64,000 nucleotides of DNA, taken from assembly GCF_000422805.1 (NCBI RefSeq), contig NZ_KE383923.1, positions 673,970 through 737,969 of the forward strand, read 5' to 3'. Below the pieces are notes generated by a model. The model was not told the origin of the DNA. It made no database searches and saw nothing but the letters and a program-made list of their open reading frames with translations. The stretch is from Nocardioides halotolerans DSM 19273. GTDB taxonomy: Bacteria; Actinomycetota; Actinomycetes; Propionibacteriales; Nocardioidaceae. Every line of letters starts with the position of its first letter. The stretch's first letter is position 1. The position numbers and the translations under genes were made by a program. This document shows positions 10,201 through 17,030 of this stretch, piece after piece.

Positions 10201-10399
10201 GCCCGTCGGGGGCGAAGGCCATGCCCACCAACGTGAACGGCGCCAGGGTCGCGACCCGCTGCGTGGCGAACCCCGAGTCGGGGAACGAGTCCGCCGCGGC
10301 CGGGGCGGGTGTCGCGAGCAGGCCGGCGACGATCGCTGCCAGCGCCGCAAGCAGACAGGCGAGCGTCCTGCGTGGGTGCATCGAGGGCCTCCTTGTCAC
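4247..10399 (-). CDS. Giant secreted PQQ-type sugar dehydrogenase with PKD, eight FN3 and three LamG domains
   Basis: A 2050-residue exported protein. A Sec signal peptide (Arg-rich, hydrophobic, ending APAAA) covers about residues 1-36. Residues about 40-425 form a glucose/sorbosone-dehydrogenase-like beta-propeller (DDRGFWGLAFDPQF, GSDGGSHTLGSLHFDHDG, YGVRNPFGF, FFGDV). A PKD domain follows (YLWDFGDGTTS), then an Ig-like segment. FN3 and LamG modules then alternate: FN3-1, LamG-1, FN3-2/3, LamG-2, FN3-4 to 8, LamG-3. Every FN3 carries the same ERCQGAxCT motif, a possible disulfide. No sortase, PEP-CTERM or transmembrane anchor is seen at the C-terminus. AAGGAGG precedes the ATG. A copy of the island palindrome lies 35-53 bp upstream, so it is probably co-regulated with the EPS genes. 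Likely role: a surface or matrix protein that binds or oxidises sugars; the substrate is unknown. Confidence 0.85.
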   Translation of the reverse strand: MTRRPSMHPRRTLACLLAALAAIVAGLLATPAPAAADSFPDSGFATQRVATLAPFTLVGMAFAPDGRMFVWQKNGVVRVIKNGQLLPTPFIDLSAKVNTFDDRGFWGLAFDPQFASNGRVYLSYTFENAGNPNSSAPRTARLTRVTADPANPDVALAGSETVILGSVGTPPCSNLPATADCIGSDGGSHTLGSLHFDHDGTLFVGVGDGSDGDANSLRAQDLNSPNGKILRINPDGSAPADNPFYDGTNSWRSRVWLYGVRNPFGFTLQHDNEEIFFGDVGWNTWEEVNHGGAGSNFGWPCYEGNGPQPWFQSNFPAQCALTGVTPPFHTYNHSTGSAVIGGPIYDGTAYPAQYRDSFFFGDYTGQFIKRVVLDSEHHPVSVQSFATNVDSPVSLTQGPDGLIYYLSFATGEIRRIVYNGPVAKAAATPTSGPSPLPVAFSSAGSSAPGGGSLSYLWDFGDGTTSTAANPSHTYTTETPQRFVARLTVTSQSGATSSDTVDVTVGSLPPTPTITAPSSGTTVVPGDTITYAGSATDPEDGPLGAAALKWTVLLHHNAHVHTFVAGSGFGGSFQAEDHGDIGTFSYEIMLEATDSTGLKSTTSVSVAVGNDSTAPSAPTGLTATASTGQVALSWAPSTDNAAVAGYRVERCQGAGCTTFAEVGTPTSTTFTDTGLSASTTYRYQVRAVDFSGNLGAYSSIAAATTPDAPATPPGLVGAWGFNEGAGTTAADASGSGNPGTLQGGTAWSANGRYGGAVSFNGSTGLVRVEDSASLDLTAGMTLSAWVMPSVAQTGWRTIMQKQSDAWFLNASSGAGALVPAGGGTFGSSTPYVAGATANPVGAWTNVALTYDGATLRLFVNGVQVATRPTTGAIQATASPLWIGGNNPYGEYFTGLIDEVRVYNRALTATEVQTDMNTSILPAGEDTTAPSAPSALSATPVTATRVDLGWTASTDNVAVTGYRVERCQGAGCTDFAQVGSPTGTSFSDTGLTANTSYRYRVRAVDAAGNLGAYSAPASATTPVVGDTTPPSVPTGLTATAVDASRVDVGWTASTDDVGVTGYRVERCQGAACTDFAQVATPSGTSFSNTGLTASTTYRYRVRAVDAAGNLSSYSSIASATTPATPPPPTGLVGAWAFDDGSGTTAADSSGSGNPGTLVSGATWSTQGRYGGALSFNGTNGLVRVADSASLDLTSAMTLSAWIRPAATQSGWRTIMQKQSDAWFLNAGSGAGALRPAGGGTFGGSTPYIAGPTASPVGAWTHVALTYDGTTLRLFVNGIQVTTRATTGAIQTTASPLWIGGNQPYGEFFNGLIDEVRVYNRALSQADIAADMATGIVPTGADTTPPSAPTGLSATAVSATRVDLGWTASTDNVGVTGYRVERCQGAGCTDFTQVGTPTGTSSSDTGLSPSTAYRYQVRAVDAAGNLSAYSSIVGVTTPAAPDTTPPSAPTGLSATAVSPTRVDLGWTASTDNLAVTGYRIERCQGAGCTDFAQVGTPAGTSFSDTGLTASTTYRYQVRAVDAAGNLSSYSSIVAATTPAAPDTTAPSAPTAVSATAVNATRVDLGWTASTDNVGVTGYRVERCQGAGCTTFAQVGTPSGTSFSDTGLSPSTTYRYRVRAVDAAGNLSAYSSIVAATTPAAPDTTPPSAPTALTATAVSPTRVDLGWTASTDNVGVTGYRVERCQGASCTDFAQVGTPSATPFSDTGLSPSTTYRYRVRAVDAAGNLSTYSSIAASTTPAPPDTTPPSAPTGLTASAAPGQVSLSWTASTDDVAVTGYRVERCQGAACTDFAQVGTPTGTSFSDTGLAPSTTYRYRVRAVDAAGNLSSYSSIASATTPATPPPPTGLVGAWAFNESAGTTAADSSGSGNPGTLVSGATWSTQGRYGGALSFNGTNGLVRVADSASLDLTSAMTLSAWIRPAATQSGWRTILQKQTDAYFLNAGSGAGALRPAGGGTFGSSTPYIAGPTASPVGAWTHVALTYDGTTLRLFVNGTQVTTRATTGAIQTTASPLWIGGNQPYGEYFNGLIDEVRVYNRALTATEISADMSSPISGS
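4276..8560. repeat. Intragenic DNA repeats: 294-bp FN3 units and near-identical LamG segments
   Basis: Within the giant gene, FN3-encoding units recur with a 294-bp period (for example the blocks starting near 5187, 5481, 5775 and 6069). Two LamG segments about 2.1 kb apart (about 4300-4910 and 6440-7050) are almost identical at the DNA level, including third codon positions. A third LamG segment (about 7680-8270) is more diverged. Near-identity at silent sites points to recent duplication or ongoing gene conversion. The region is prone to length variation and misassembly. Confidence 0.85.
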
Positions 10400-10433
10400 C
10401 TCCCCGCACTAACCCACGTTCGCGTCCCGGACG

Positions 10434-10452
10434 ATCCCCCCATATGAGGGAT
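10434..10452 (-). promoter_or_regulatory. Candidate island operator, site a
   Basis: The plus strand reads ATCCCCCCATATGAGGGAT, a C-run and G-run flanking CATATG. It lies 35-53 bp before the ATG of the giant FN3/LamG gene and resembles site m at 50279. No independent promoter element could be assigned. Confidence 0.5.
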
Positions 10453-10507
10453 ATACGACGCTTTCTTCCCGGGACCTGGGGCGATGAGCGGAGCTCTGCC
10501 GATCGTC

Positions 10508-10525
10508 GGGGCTGCGGTCAGCCCC
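10508..10525 (-). terminator. Hairpin over the flippase stop codon
   Basis: A 7-bp perfect stem (GGGGCTG/CAGCCCC) with a 4-nt loop overlaps the stop codon of the flippase gene, the last gene of the minus-strand operon that begins at 15179. There is no T-tract, as is common for actinobacterial terminators. Confidence 0.4.
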
Positions 10526-12056
10526 GGACGGGCCGCCGTGACGCCAGCGCGGAGACCACCCGGTCCCGGACGATCGCGCGCCCCTGCGCGGGGACCGCGA
10601 GCAGGACGTAGACGAGGCATCCGCACCCCCCGGCGAGGAACAGCGTCGCCGCAGGGCTGTCGAGGGGCACCGCGACGAGGAGCATCGTGGCTCCGGCCGC
10701 GACCGCTGCCAGCACCGGTCGCGCCAGCAAGCGCAGGACCGGTCGCATGTCGACGCCGGAGCGGTGCAGCATCCATGCCGCGAAGGGGATGGCCACCAGC
10801 AGCGCCACGGCCGCGTGACCCGCGGCCGCCCCCTGCATGCCGCCGCGACTGGTGCCGTACCAGAGCGCGGGCACCAGGGTCGTGAGCCACACGAGGTTGA
10901 GCGTGATCGTCACGCTGGTCTTGCCCCGTCCGGTCTGGATGTCGAAGACCATGGCGGTGAACATCCGCGCCACCATCACGAAGGCGAGGAAGCGGAGGGC
11001 ATCGGCCGCCGGCGCCCACTCCCTCCCGTAGAGGACGTCGACGATCGCGGGCGAGAGCGTGGCCATCGCCGCCGCGATCGGCGCGACGACCCCCACGAGG
11101 ACGACGAGAGTCCGGTGCACGCCGAGCGCGAAGTCGTCGTGGTCCCCCTCCGACAGCCGGGAGAACGCCGGGATGGACACGTAGCGCACCGCGACCCCGA
11201 CGATGCCGGGCACCCAGCTCGAGATGTTGAAGGCGAGCAGGTAGAAGCCCAGGGTGTCGGTCCCCAGCTGGTGACCCACGATGAACGCGTCGGAGTACAT
11301 GAGCACCGACTCGATCCCGAGGCCGAGCGCGAGCGGCGTGCCGAAGACGAGCAGGCGGGCCGCGATGTCACGCCGAAGCCCCAGACGCACCGGCACGCCG
11401 GCCATCCGCAGGACCAGCGCGCCGACGACCAGCGACTGGGTGATCGCGCCGAGGACGAAGCTGAAGGCACCGGCCCCCTGGACGGCCAGGGTCACGCTCA
11501 CGGCGGCGTTGAAGACGAACCCGATGGCGATCGCCATCATGAGCCGGTCCTGGCGGAACTCGCGCTGGATCACCCCGACCGAGACCGACGTGACGCCGTC
11601 CAGGATGATCGTCAGGCTCATCAGCCGCACCAGCAGCGTCGCGTCAGGGCTGTTCGCGAGGTCGGCGATGAACGGCGCCGCCAACCAGAACAACGCGTAC
11701 CACCCGAGGCTGAACCCGATCGCCATCGTGCGCGCGGTGGCAGCCATCTCCTTGATGTCGCCGCGCCACTGGACGGTGGCGGCGATCATGCCCATGTCGT
11801 TGACGTGGATGAGGAAGGCGTTGGCCGCCAGCGCGACCGCGTAGAGCCCGAAGTCGTGCGGCGCGAGCAACCGCACCATCACCAGGCTGATGACGAACGA
11901 CCCGGCCTTGAACACCAGGGTGCCGACGAGCGCCCAGCCCAGCCCTCGGCCCGCGCGGCGACCGATCGCCGAGGCGCTGTCCGACCCCACGTCCGGCTCC
12001 GCCAGCGCGGCCGGACCCGTCGTCACGGCGGGCCTCGCCAGCTGCTGGTCGGTCAT
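10518..12056 (-). CDS. Wzx-type oligosaccharide flippase (MOP superfamily)
   Basis: A 512-residue polytopic membrane protein of the polysaccharide-export (Wzx/PST) family. It should move undecaprenyl-linked repeat units across the inner membrane before polymerisation. The N-terminus (FKAGSFVISLVMVRLLAPHD) matches the first helix pair and the conserved 'R-x-L-x-P-x-D-F-G' loop. About 12-14 hydrophobic helices follow, with the typical pattern MYSDAFIVGHQLGTDTLGFYLLAF in the middle. The ATG at 12056 was chosen because GAGGAG lies 7 nt upstream; the open frame runs further 5' without support. It is the last gene of a minus-strand run (Gfo/Idh, AKR-like, Alg14/13-like transferase, flippase). A separate island operator copy (site b) lies about 100 bp upstream, inside the preceding gene, so it may also be transcribed alone. 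Confidence 0.88.
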   Translation of the reverse strand: MTDQQLARPAVTTGPAALAEPDVGSDSASAIGRRAGRGLGWALVGTLVFKAGSFVISLVMVRLLAPHDFGLYAVALAANAFLIHVNDMGMIAATVQWRGDIKEMAATARTMAIGFSLGWYALFWLAAPFIADLANSPDATLLVRLMSLTIILDGVTSVSVGVIQREFRQDRLMMAIAIGFVFNAAVSVTLAVQGAGAFSFVLGAITQSLVVGALVLRMAGVPVRLGLRRDIAARLLVFGTPLALGLGIESVLMYSDAFIVGHQLGTDTLGFYLLAFNISSWVPGIVGVAVRYVSIPAFSRLSEGDHDDFALGVHRTLVVLVGVVAPIAAAMATLSPAIVDVLYGREWAPAADALRFLAFVMVARMFTAMVFDIQTGRGKTSVTITLNLVWLTTLVPALWYGTSRGGMQGAAAGHAAVALLVAIPFAAWMLHRSGVDMRPVLRLLARPVLAAVAAGATMLLVAVPLDSPAATLFLAGGCGCLVYVLLAVPAQGRAIVRDRVVSALASRRPVRG

Positions 12057-12109
12057 CGCTCGCTCCTCAGCCCTGACCCGGTGCCACGTCGGTGTGGCCA
12101 CGGGGCACG

Positions 12110-13126
12110 TTAGGTGCGGGCTTCGCGGCGGTCCCGCTGCAGCGACGGGCCTCCCCAAGGTTGGGGATGGGAGCGGCCTCCGGCCAGCACGAACGGCGGC
12201 TCCTGCGCGGGCGCAGTGACCCGGGTGGCAGCGGCGGTGGCGAGGTGGTCGAGCGTCAGCCGGTCCGCGTCGGCGGTCACGGCCAGGCCGCGGCGGGAGA
12301 GCTCGCCGGCGATCTGGGTCTGGTGGTCGTCCACGTGCTCGCCGTGGGAGACGCGGCGCGGCACGAGCACCGGGCAGCGACCCAGCTCCAACGCCATCAG
12401 CGAGGCGCCGACACCCGCGTGGGCGACGAGGACGTCGGCCTCGCGGATCGCCTGCGAGAGCTCGTGCTCCGGGAGGGTGTGGTGGCCCCGGATGCCGAGA
12501 CCGCTGACGTCGGTGTCGCCGGTCTGCCAGAGCACCTCGACGTCCGCGGGCAGGATCTCGAGCAACCGCCGGACGAGCCGCTCGAACCCGTAGTCCTTGA
12601 AGGTGCCGAGGGAGACGACCACCTTGCGCAGCTCCCGGCTGCCGGGGCGCGCCTGCCCGGCGAGGGCGAAGGAGTCGAACACGGCACCGCGGAACGCCCA
12701 CTTCCCGTCGGCCCACGACGGGTACTGCGCATACAGGTTCACGCCCGGGATCCGGGCGATCATGCCCGCGGTCCTCGACGGGCCGTCGCTGCGCGCGGCG
12801 CTCTCGATGTAGTGCAGGTCCAGGCCGCGGCTGCGGCCGAGCGCGTAGAAGGGCAACGCGACGGCCGAGCCGGTGCTCACGATCGCGCGGACGTCGTGGG
12901 TCCGCAGGATCCGGTGCGCCAACGGGACGTTGCGCAGGACGTTGCCGGGGTCGCGCCCGCCGACGAAGTGCACGAAGTCGACGTCCTCGCCGGCGAGCAA
13001 GGAGCGGCTCTGGGGCGTGTCGAACGTCGCCCAGCGGAAGGGGCCCTCGACCCCCTCGAGCCGACGGTGGAGGCGGTAGAGCTGCTTGAGGTGACCGCCG
13101 GTGGACGCGACCAGCAGGGTGGTCAT
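12110..13126 (-). CDS. Fused Alg14/Alg13-like glycosyltransferase (GT-B, PssD-PssE type)
   Basis: A 338-residue transferase combining the membrane-adapter half (MTTLLVASTGGHLKQLYRLH, an Alg14/PssD N-terminus with the GGH motif) and the catalytic half (VVSLGTFKDYGFERLV, then HAGVGASLMALELGRCPVLVPR and GEHVDDHQ, the Alg13/PssE or GT28 C-terminal nucleotide-sugar site). In many EPS loci these are two genes; here they form one chain. Likely role: transfer of the second sugar onto the lipid-linked primer at the cytosolic membrane face. The start was set at ATG 13126, which overlaps the stop of the AKR-like gene by 4 bp (ATGA), implying translational coupling. A longer start (13150) adds eight unconserved residues. 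Confidence 0.8.
   Translation of the reverse strand: MTTLLVASTGGHLKQLYRLHRRLEGVEGPFRWATFDTPQSRSLLAGEDVDFVHFVGGRDPGNVLRNVPLAHRILRTHDVRAIVSTGSAVALPFYALGRSRGLDLHYIESAARSDGPSRTAGMIARIPGVNLYAQYPSWADGKWAFRGAVFDSFALAGQARPGSRELRKVVVSLGTFKDYGFERLVRRLLEILPADVEVLWQTGDTDVSGLGIRGHHTLPEHELSQAIREADVLVAHAGVGASLMALELGRCPVLVPRRVSHGEHVDDHQTQIAGELSRRGLAVTADADRLTLDHLATAAATRVTAPAQEPPFVLAGGRSHPQPWGGPSLQRDRREART
12151..12170 (-). promoter_or_regulatory. Candidate island operator, site b
   Basis: CTCCCCAAGGTTGGGGATGG contains a 7-bp inverted repeat, TCCCCAA/TTGGGGA, around a GG centre. It sits inside the 3' end of the Alg14/13-like gene, 95-114 bp before the flippase ATG. Lying inside coding sequence makes chance more plausible than for intergenic copies, but the match to the other sites is among the best. 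Confidence 0.45.
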
Positions 13127-14001
13127 GCGAGCACCGGCTGCAGGTCCCAATGCCGTGCCACCAGGTCACGCGTCTGCCGGATGTTGCGCTCGCTCGAGGC
13201 CCCGAACACGATCGACTCGAGGTTGGGCTGCGCGCAGACCCACTCGATCGCCTCCTCCGCGGGGATCGCCCCCGAGGCGAAGACCGACATCGCGATCGCG
13301 CGGAACCGGTGCTCACGCAGCGTCCGCTCGTAGGCCGCCACGCCACCGGACATGCGGAAGCCGAGCTTGTTGATGTTCGAGCAGACGATCGGGTCCTCGA
13401 TGCCCTGCGCCTCCAGGACCGGGACCAACGCGGGGAGGTTCATGGTGATGAAGCCCGGCTCGGCGCCGTAGCGCTCGCGCACGTGGTCGGCGAACACCCG
13501 GAACGCGGCGTTGAAGCCCAGCCCCAGCAACAGGTCCACGATCACGTTCTGCAGGAACACGACCGGGGTGCGGAGTCCCTGGAACATCTTCATCTCCGCG
13601 TCGATGAGCAGCGTGGTGATGCCGTCGATGTCCTTGCGGGCCATCGACGACCCACCGCGGATCGCCGCGTTCATCAGTCCCTCGCCGGGCAGGAACCGCT
13701 TCACCGCGCCGAGCATCCCGTCCTCGGTCACGGCGTTCGCGTACTTGTGGGCGTACGGCATGCACGGGTAGAAGGCGAAGTCCGCGTAGCGCTCGCGGTC
13801 CAGCCGGACGCGGTCAGCGATCTCACCGACCCGGTCGTGCGTCGTGCACATGAACGTCCGGACGCCCGCGTCGTAGGCCGCGTCGAGGACCCCCATCACG
13901 GCGTCGACCGACTGGAACCGCATCGCCTGGGCGCGTGCCTTCTCCTCCGACATGTGGTTGACGCCGAAGAACTGGTTGTCGCCGAAGAGCAGTCGGTCCA
14001 T
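13123..14001 (-). CDS. Aldo/keto-reductase-like TIM-barrel protein, function unknown
   Basis: A 292-residue protein starting MDRLLFGDNQFFGVNH, reminiscent of the first strand of aldo/keto reductases, and ending NLESIVFGASSERNI, like the nucleotide-binding C-terminal strand of that fold. The middle (DAAYDAGVRTFMCTTHDRVGEI) parallels the AKR region that normally carries the catalytic Asp/Tyr, but the canonical D-Y-K-H set is not evident. It may therefore be a non-redox barrel or use another cofactor. GGGAGG lies about 7 nt before ATG 14001; the start shares one base with the stop of the Gfo/Idh gene (TGATG). Its position between a Gfo/Idh oxidoreductase and a glycosyltransferase suggests sugar-nucleotide or repeat-unit modification. 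The exact reaction cannot be inferred. Confidence 0.6.
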   Translation of the reverse strand: MDRLLFGDNQFFGVNHMSEEKARAQAMRFQSVDAVMGVLDAAYDAGVRTFMCTTHDRVGEIADRVRLDRERYADFAFYPCMPYAHKYANAVTEDGMLGAVKRFLPGEGLMNAAIRGGSSMARKDIDGITTLLIDAEMKMFQGLRTPVVFLQNVIVDLLLGLGFNAAFRVFADHVRERYGAEPGFITMNLPALVPVLEAQGIEDPIVCSNINKLGFRMSGGVAAYERTLREHRFRAIAMSVFASGAIPAEEAIEWVCAQPNLESIVFGASSERNIRQTRDLVARHWDLQPVLA

Positions 14002-15179
14002 CACGATCCCTCCCGCAGCTCGAGCTGCACGGCCGGCTGCGGCACTCCCCACGGGAACCGCACCCGGCGCCGGGGCCTCCGGACCTCGGCGTGCCGGGGG
14101 CCGGCCATCGGGGTCGCCGTGGGGGTCGGCGCGAGGGTCGGCGCGGCGGTCGCGGCGTCCGCGATCAGCATCGCGATCACGCGGTCGGTCTCGGCCGCGC
14201 TCTCGAAGCCGTTGACGCCGTCGGTCCGGCCCTCGCGCACGCGCTCGGCGAAGTGCTCGATCTGAGCGCTGTACTCCTCGCCGCGCAGGTAGAAGCCGAC
14301 GCCGCCCGTGAGCTCGGTCCCGTAGCGGACGTTCCAGCCGCGCTCGTAGCCCTCCGGCACCGCGGCGCCGTCGCGCAGGAACACCTGGATCTCCTGCCGG
14401 TCGGCGAAGATCCGCCCCGCCGTGCCCCAGATGGTCATGCGGGTCGTCATCTTGCGGTGCGACTCGTCGGACCAGTTCACCGAGATGTTCGCGCTCTCCC
14501 CGCCCGCGAAGTGGATCGTGCTGTGCACCTCGTCGTCGGTCTCGCGGGAGAAGATCGGCCTCAGCACCGTCCCGCCGACGCTCGTCGCGCCGCCGAAGTA
14601 CCAGTTGAGGAGGTTGAGCGGGTGGGCGGCGTAGTCGTAGAGCGCGCCGCCGCCCTCCTCCTTGCGGCTGCGCCACGTGCCGCCCTTGGGCTTGAGCACG
14701 ACCGGCCCGTAGGCCTCCCCGAGGGCGTGCGTCACCGTCCCGATCGCGCCGGCATCCAGCAGCCGCTTGACCTCGGCGAAGGGGCCAACGAAGCGGTTGT
14801 GGTAGCCGACCTGCGTCACGAGGCCCTTGCTCCGCGCGAGGGCGGTGAGCTCCGTGGCGTCCTGCACGGCGAGCGTGAACGGCTTCTCGCAGAACACGTG
14901 CAGGCCCCGCTCGAGCGCGGTACGGACCATGCTCGCGTGGGTGCGGGACGGTGTGGCGATCAGCACCGCGTCGAGCTCGACCTCGCGAAGCATGCGGTCG
15001 TAGTCGTCGTAGGTGACGACGCCGGTGTACTTCTCGAGCACGCCGCGCACCATCCCGGACGCGTCGCAGACCGCCGCGACCTCGAGGTCGGGCTGGGCGT
15101 TGACGATCGCGAGGTGCGAGAGACCCATCTTGCCGATCCCGGCGACGGCGATCCTCGTGGCGCGAGACGTCGAGGTCAT
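14001..15179 (-). CDS. Gfo/Idh/MocA-family NAD(P)-dependent oxidoreductase
   Basis: A 392-residue sugar oxidoreductase with the N-terminal Rossmann motif RIAVAGIGKMGLSHL (GxGxMG), the signature FCEKPF near residue 100 (catalytic Lys of the EKP motif), and the alpha/beta C-terminal domain with LNLLNWYFGG. Family members oxidise or reduce sugar nucleotides such as UDP-N-acetylglucosamine derivatives, or inositol. In this locus a role in making an EPS sugar precursor is likely. It is the first gene of the minus-strand operon ending with the flippase. GAGGG precedes the ATG. The extreme C-terminus is Pro/Arg-rich (about residues 345-392) and probably disordered. Site c of the island operator lies 52-68 bp upstream. 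Confidence 0.85.
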   Translation of the reverse strand: MTSTSRATRIAVAGIGKMGLSHLAIVNAQPDLEVAAVCDASGMVRGVLEKYTGVVTYDDYDRMLREVELDAVLIATPSRTHASMVRTALERGLHVFCEKPFTLAVQDATELTALARSKGLVTQVGYHNRFVGPFAEVKRLLDAGAIGTVTHALGEAYGPVVLKPKGGTWRSRKEEGGGALYDYAAHPLNLLNWYFGGATSVGGTVLRPIFSRETDDEVHSTIHFAGGESANISVNWSDESHRKMTTRMTIWGTAGRIFADRQEIQVFLRDGAAVPEGYERGWNVRYGTELTGGVGFYLRGEEYSAQIEHFAERVREGRTDGVNGFESAAETDRVIAMLIADAATAAPTLAPTPTATPMAGPRHAEVRRPRRRVRFPWGVPQPAVQLELREGS

Positions 15180-15229
15180 GGCTGGACCCTCACGGCGGGC
15201 GCGGGCCGGGCGAACGGCCCGGACCGCAT

Positions 15230-15246
15230 TTCCCCAAAGTGAGGGA
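15230..15246 (-). promoter_or_regulatory. Candidate island operator, site c
   Basis: TTCCCCAAAGTGAGGGA lies 51-67 bp before the ATG of the Gfo/Idh gene. It matches site h on the core CCCCAA-GTGAGG. It abuts the terminator hairpin of the next gene upstream, so it is the only promoter-like sequence in the 99-bp gap. Confidence 0.5.
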
Positions 15247-15271
15247 GCCGCCCCGGAGCGCCCGGGGCGGC
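15247..15271 (-). terminator. Terminator-like hairpin after the DUF4082/beta-helix gene
   Basis: A perfect 10-bp GC stem (GCCGCCCCGG/CCGGGGCGGC) with a 5-nt loop, 8 bp past the stop codon of the gene ending at 15279. No U-tract. It is positioned to insulate that gene from the Gfo/Idh operon. Confidence 0.6.
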
Positions 15272-15278
15272 ACCTCGG

Positions 15279-17030
15279 TCAGGCCGTGATCGGTGTGCCG
15301 TCGTCGTAGGTGTTGCCGCGGAAGACGTTCCCCGGCGCGTTGCGGTCGTAGTCCAGGATCGGCCCGTACGACCCGCACCGCCCGTTCGGACCACGCTGGA
15401 ACACGTTGTCGATGAAGCGGATGTTGTTGGCGTCGTCGCTGTAGGGCTTGCCGGCCGAGGATCCTCCGTAGGCACACGTGGCGCCGGTGGACGCGAGGAA
15501 CAGGTTGTCCTGGATCAGGTTGCGTTCGACGGGCCCGAAGTCGCCGTAGCCGGTCAGGGGCGCCGAGCAGCCGGCGTCCGGGGGCACCTCGGGAGCGTCA
15601 CACGCGATGCTGTTGTGGACGATGGTCCCGCCGGACCCCATCCGGATCCCGGACTCGTGGTAGTACCCGGTCTCGTCGGTGAACTGGCCGTGCACCCACG
15701 AGTCGCGGACCGTGCAGTCCAGCCAGCAGTTGATCAGCTTGTTGCCGCCGCGGACCTCGACCCGGAGAGCGGTGAACCCGGTGTTCTCGATGCCGGTGCC
15801 GGCGCGGTCGCCCAGGTCGATCTCGGTGTCGACGACGGTGAAGCCGAAGCCCGTGGCGTCCTCGTCGTTGTAGATCTTGCCGTTGATCAGCGAGTTGCGG
15901 ATGACCACGCCGCTGGCGCGGATCGTCAGGGTGCAGCTCACCGTCTTCGAGTCGATCACCGTGCCGGCCGCCGTGATCGTGCACGGACCGGTGTACGGCG
16001 TCAGCGTCGTGCCGGCGGGAACGCCGGTGTTGTCCGGCCCCGGCCACCCCTCGTTGGTCGGCGGCGGCGGCGGGGGCGGAGGTGGTGGTGAGGGCGCCGT
16101 GGGCGACGCGGTCGGCGTCGTGGGCGTCACCGTGGGAGTCGCGGACGTGGTCGGCGCCGTCGGGGTGGTCGAGGTGGCCGTCGGGGTGGTCGTCGGAGTG
16201 GTCGTCGGAGTGGTCGTCGGGGTCGGAGTCGTCGAGGTGGCCGTCGGGGTCGGCGTCGGTGTGCTGCTCGCGGACGAGGGAGACGACGACGGACTGGTCG
16301 GTGTCGACGAGGGGCTGTCCGACTCCGTCGACGTGGCGGTCGGGGTCGGCGTCGGGCTGTCGGTGCCCGTCGGGTCGGACCCGGGCTCGACGAAGACCGG
16401 GTCCACGTAGAAGTTCGCCCGCTGCCACGTGCGGCTCGGCATGCGATCGCCATGGGTGTAGACGCCCTGGAGCGCGGTCAGCGACCTGGTGGTCTTGGTC
16501 AACCCGTCACCGAGGACGCCGGTGTCGGCGGCGTACCTCCCGTGCGGGGCGACGTAGGACGCGACGTAGGGCCGGTCGGCCTCGATCGGCACGGGCTCGG
16601 CGAACCTGACCGTGACCCAGCCCGGCAGCTGCCACAGGGGTGCGACCTGCTGGGCGAGCAGGTGACCGGTGTCCGACCAGAGCTGCACCGTGTGCGGGCC
16701 TCGGTTGCGCCAGGACCGGTAGAACTGGACGGCACTGATCGACCCGGCCTCGCCCGCGACGAACCTGACCCCGACGGTCGTGCGCCGGGGGTCCCGACCC
16801 GTGGGGACCTTCGGAACGGCGTCCTCGGGCCAGATGCTGTACACCTGGGCGGTCGACGGCCGGGGGTCGTCACGCTCGGTCACGGACGCCACCGCCGTCA
16901 TGGCGCCACCGACGGCGAGCCCGAGGGCGACGACGGCGACGAGCAGGGACCTGTGCCTCGCCTTCGTCCGAACAGGCGTGACCGGCCTCCGGTGCCGAGC
17001 GGCGTGGGACTGGGGATGGGGATGGTGCAC
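15279..17030 (-). CDS. Secreted DUF4082 plus right-handed beta-helix protein
   Basis: A 583-residue exported protein. A basic N-terminus and hydrophobic segment (about residues 25-45) look like a signal peptide or anchor. A DUF4082-type beta-sandwich follows (TVGVRFVAGEAGSISAVQFYRSW, then GPHTVQLWSDTGHLLA). A low-complexity Thr/Pro/Ser linker comes next, containing repeated TPTTTP units and a run of prolines. The C-terminal 250 residues form a pectate-lyase-like beta-helix (VIRNSLINGKIYND, VRDSWVHGQFTDE, IVHNSIACDAP). This domain is paralogous to the protein at 20880-21896, sharing GNTGVP-GTTLTPYTGPCT and the ending YDDGT. GTG 17030 was chosen because AGGAG lies 7 nt upstream; no support exists for the longer open frame. 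Likely a surface or matrix protein that binds or cleaves polysaccharide. Confidence 0.8.
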   Translation of the reverse strand: MHHPHPQSHAARHRRPVTPVRTKARHRSLLVAVVALGLAVGGAMTAVASVTERDDPRPSTAQVYSIWPEDAVPKVPTGRDPRRTTVGVRFVAGEAGSISAVQFYRSWRNRGPHTVQLWSDTGHLLAQQVAPLWQLPGWVTVRFAEPVPIEADRPYVASYVAPHGRYAADTGVLGDGLTKTTRSLTALQGVYTHGDRMPSRTWQRANFYVDPVFVEPGSDPTGTDSPTPTPTATSTESDSPSSTPTSPSSSPSSASSTPTPTPTATSTTPTPTTTPTTTPTTTPTATSTTPTAPTTSATPTVTPTTPTASPTAPSPPPPPPPPPPTNEGWPGPDNTGVPAGTTLTPYTGPCTITAAGTVIDSKTVSCTLTIRASGVVIRNSLINGKIYNDEDATGFGFTVVDTEIDLGDRAGTGIENTGFTALRVEVRGGNKLINCWLDCTVRDSWVHGQFTDETGYYHESGIRMGSGGTIVHNSIACDAPEVPPDAGCSAPLTGYGDFGPVERNLIQDNLFLASTGATCAYGGSSAGKPYSDDANNIRFIDNVFQRGPNGRCGSYGPILDYDRNAPGNVFRGNTYDDGTPITA

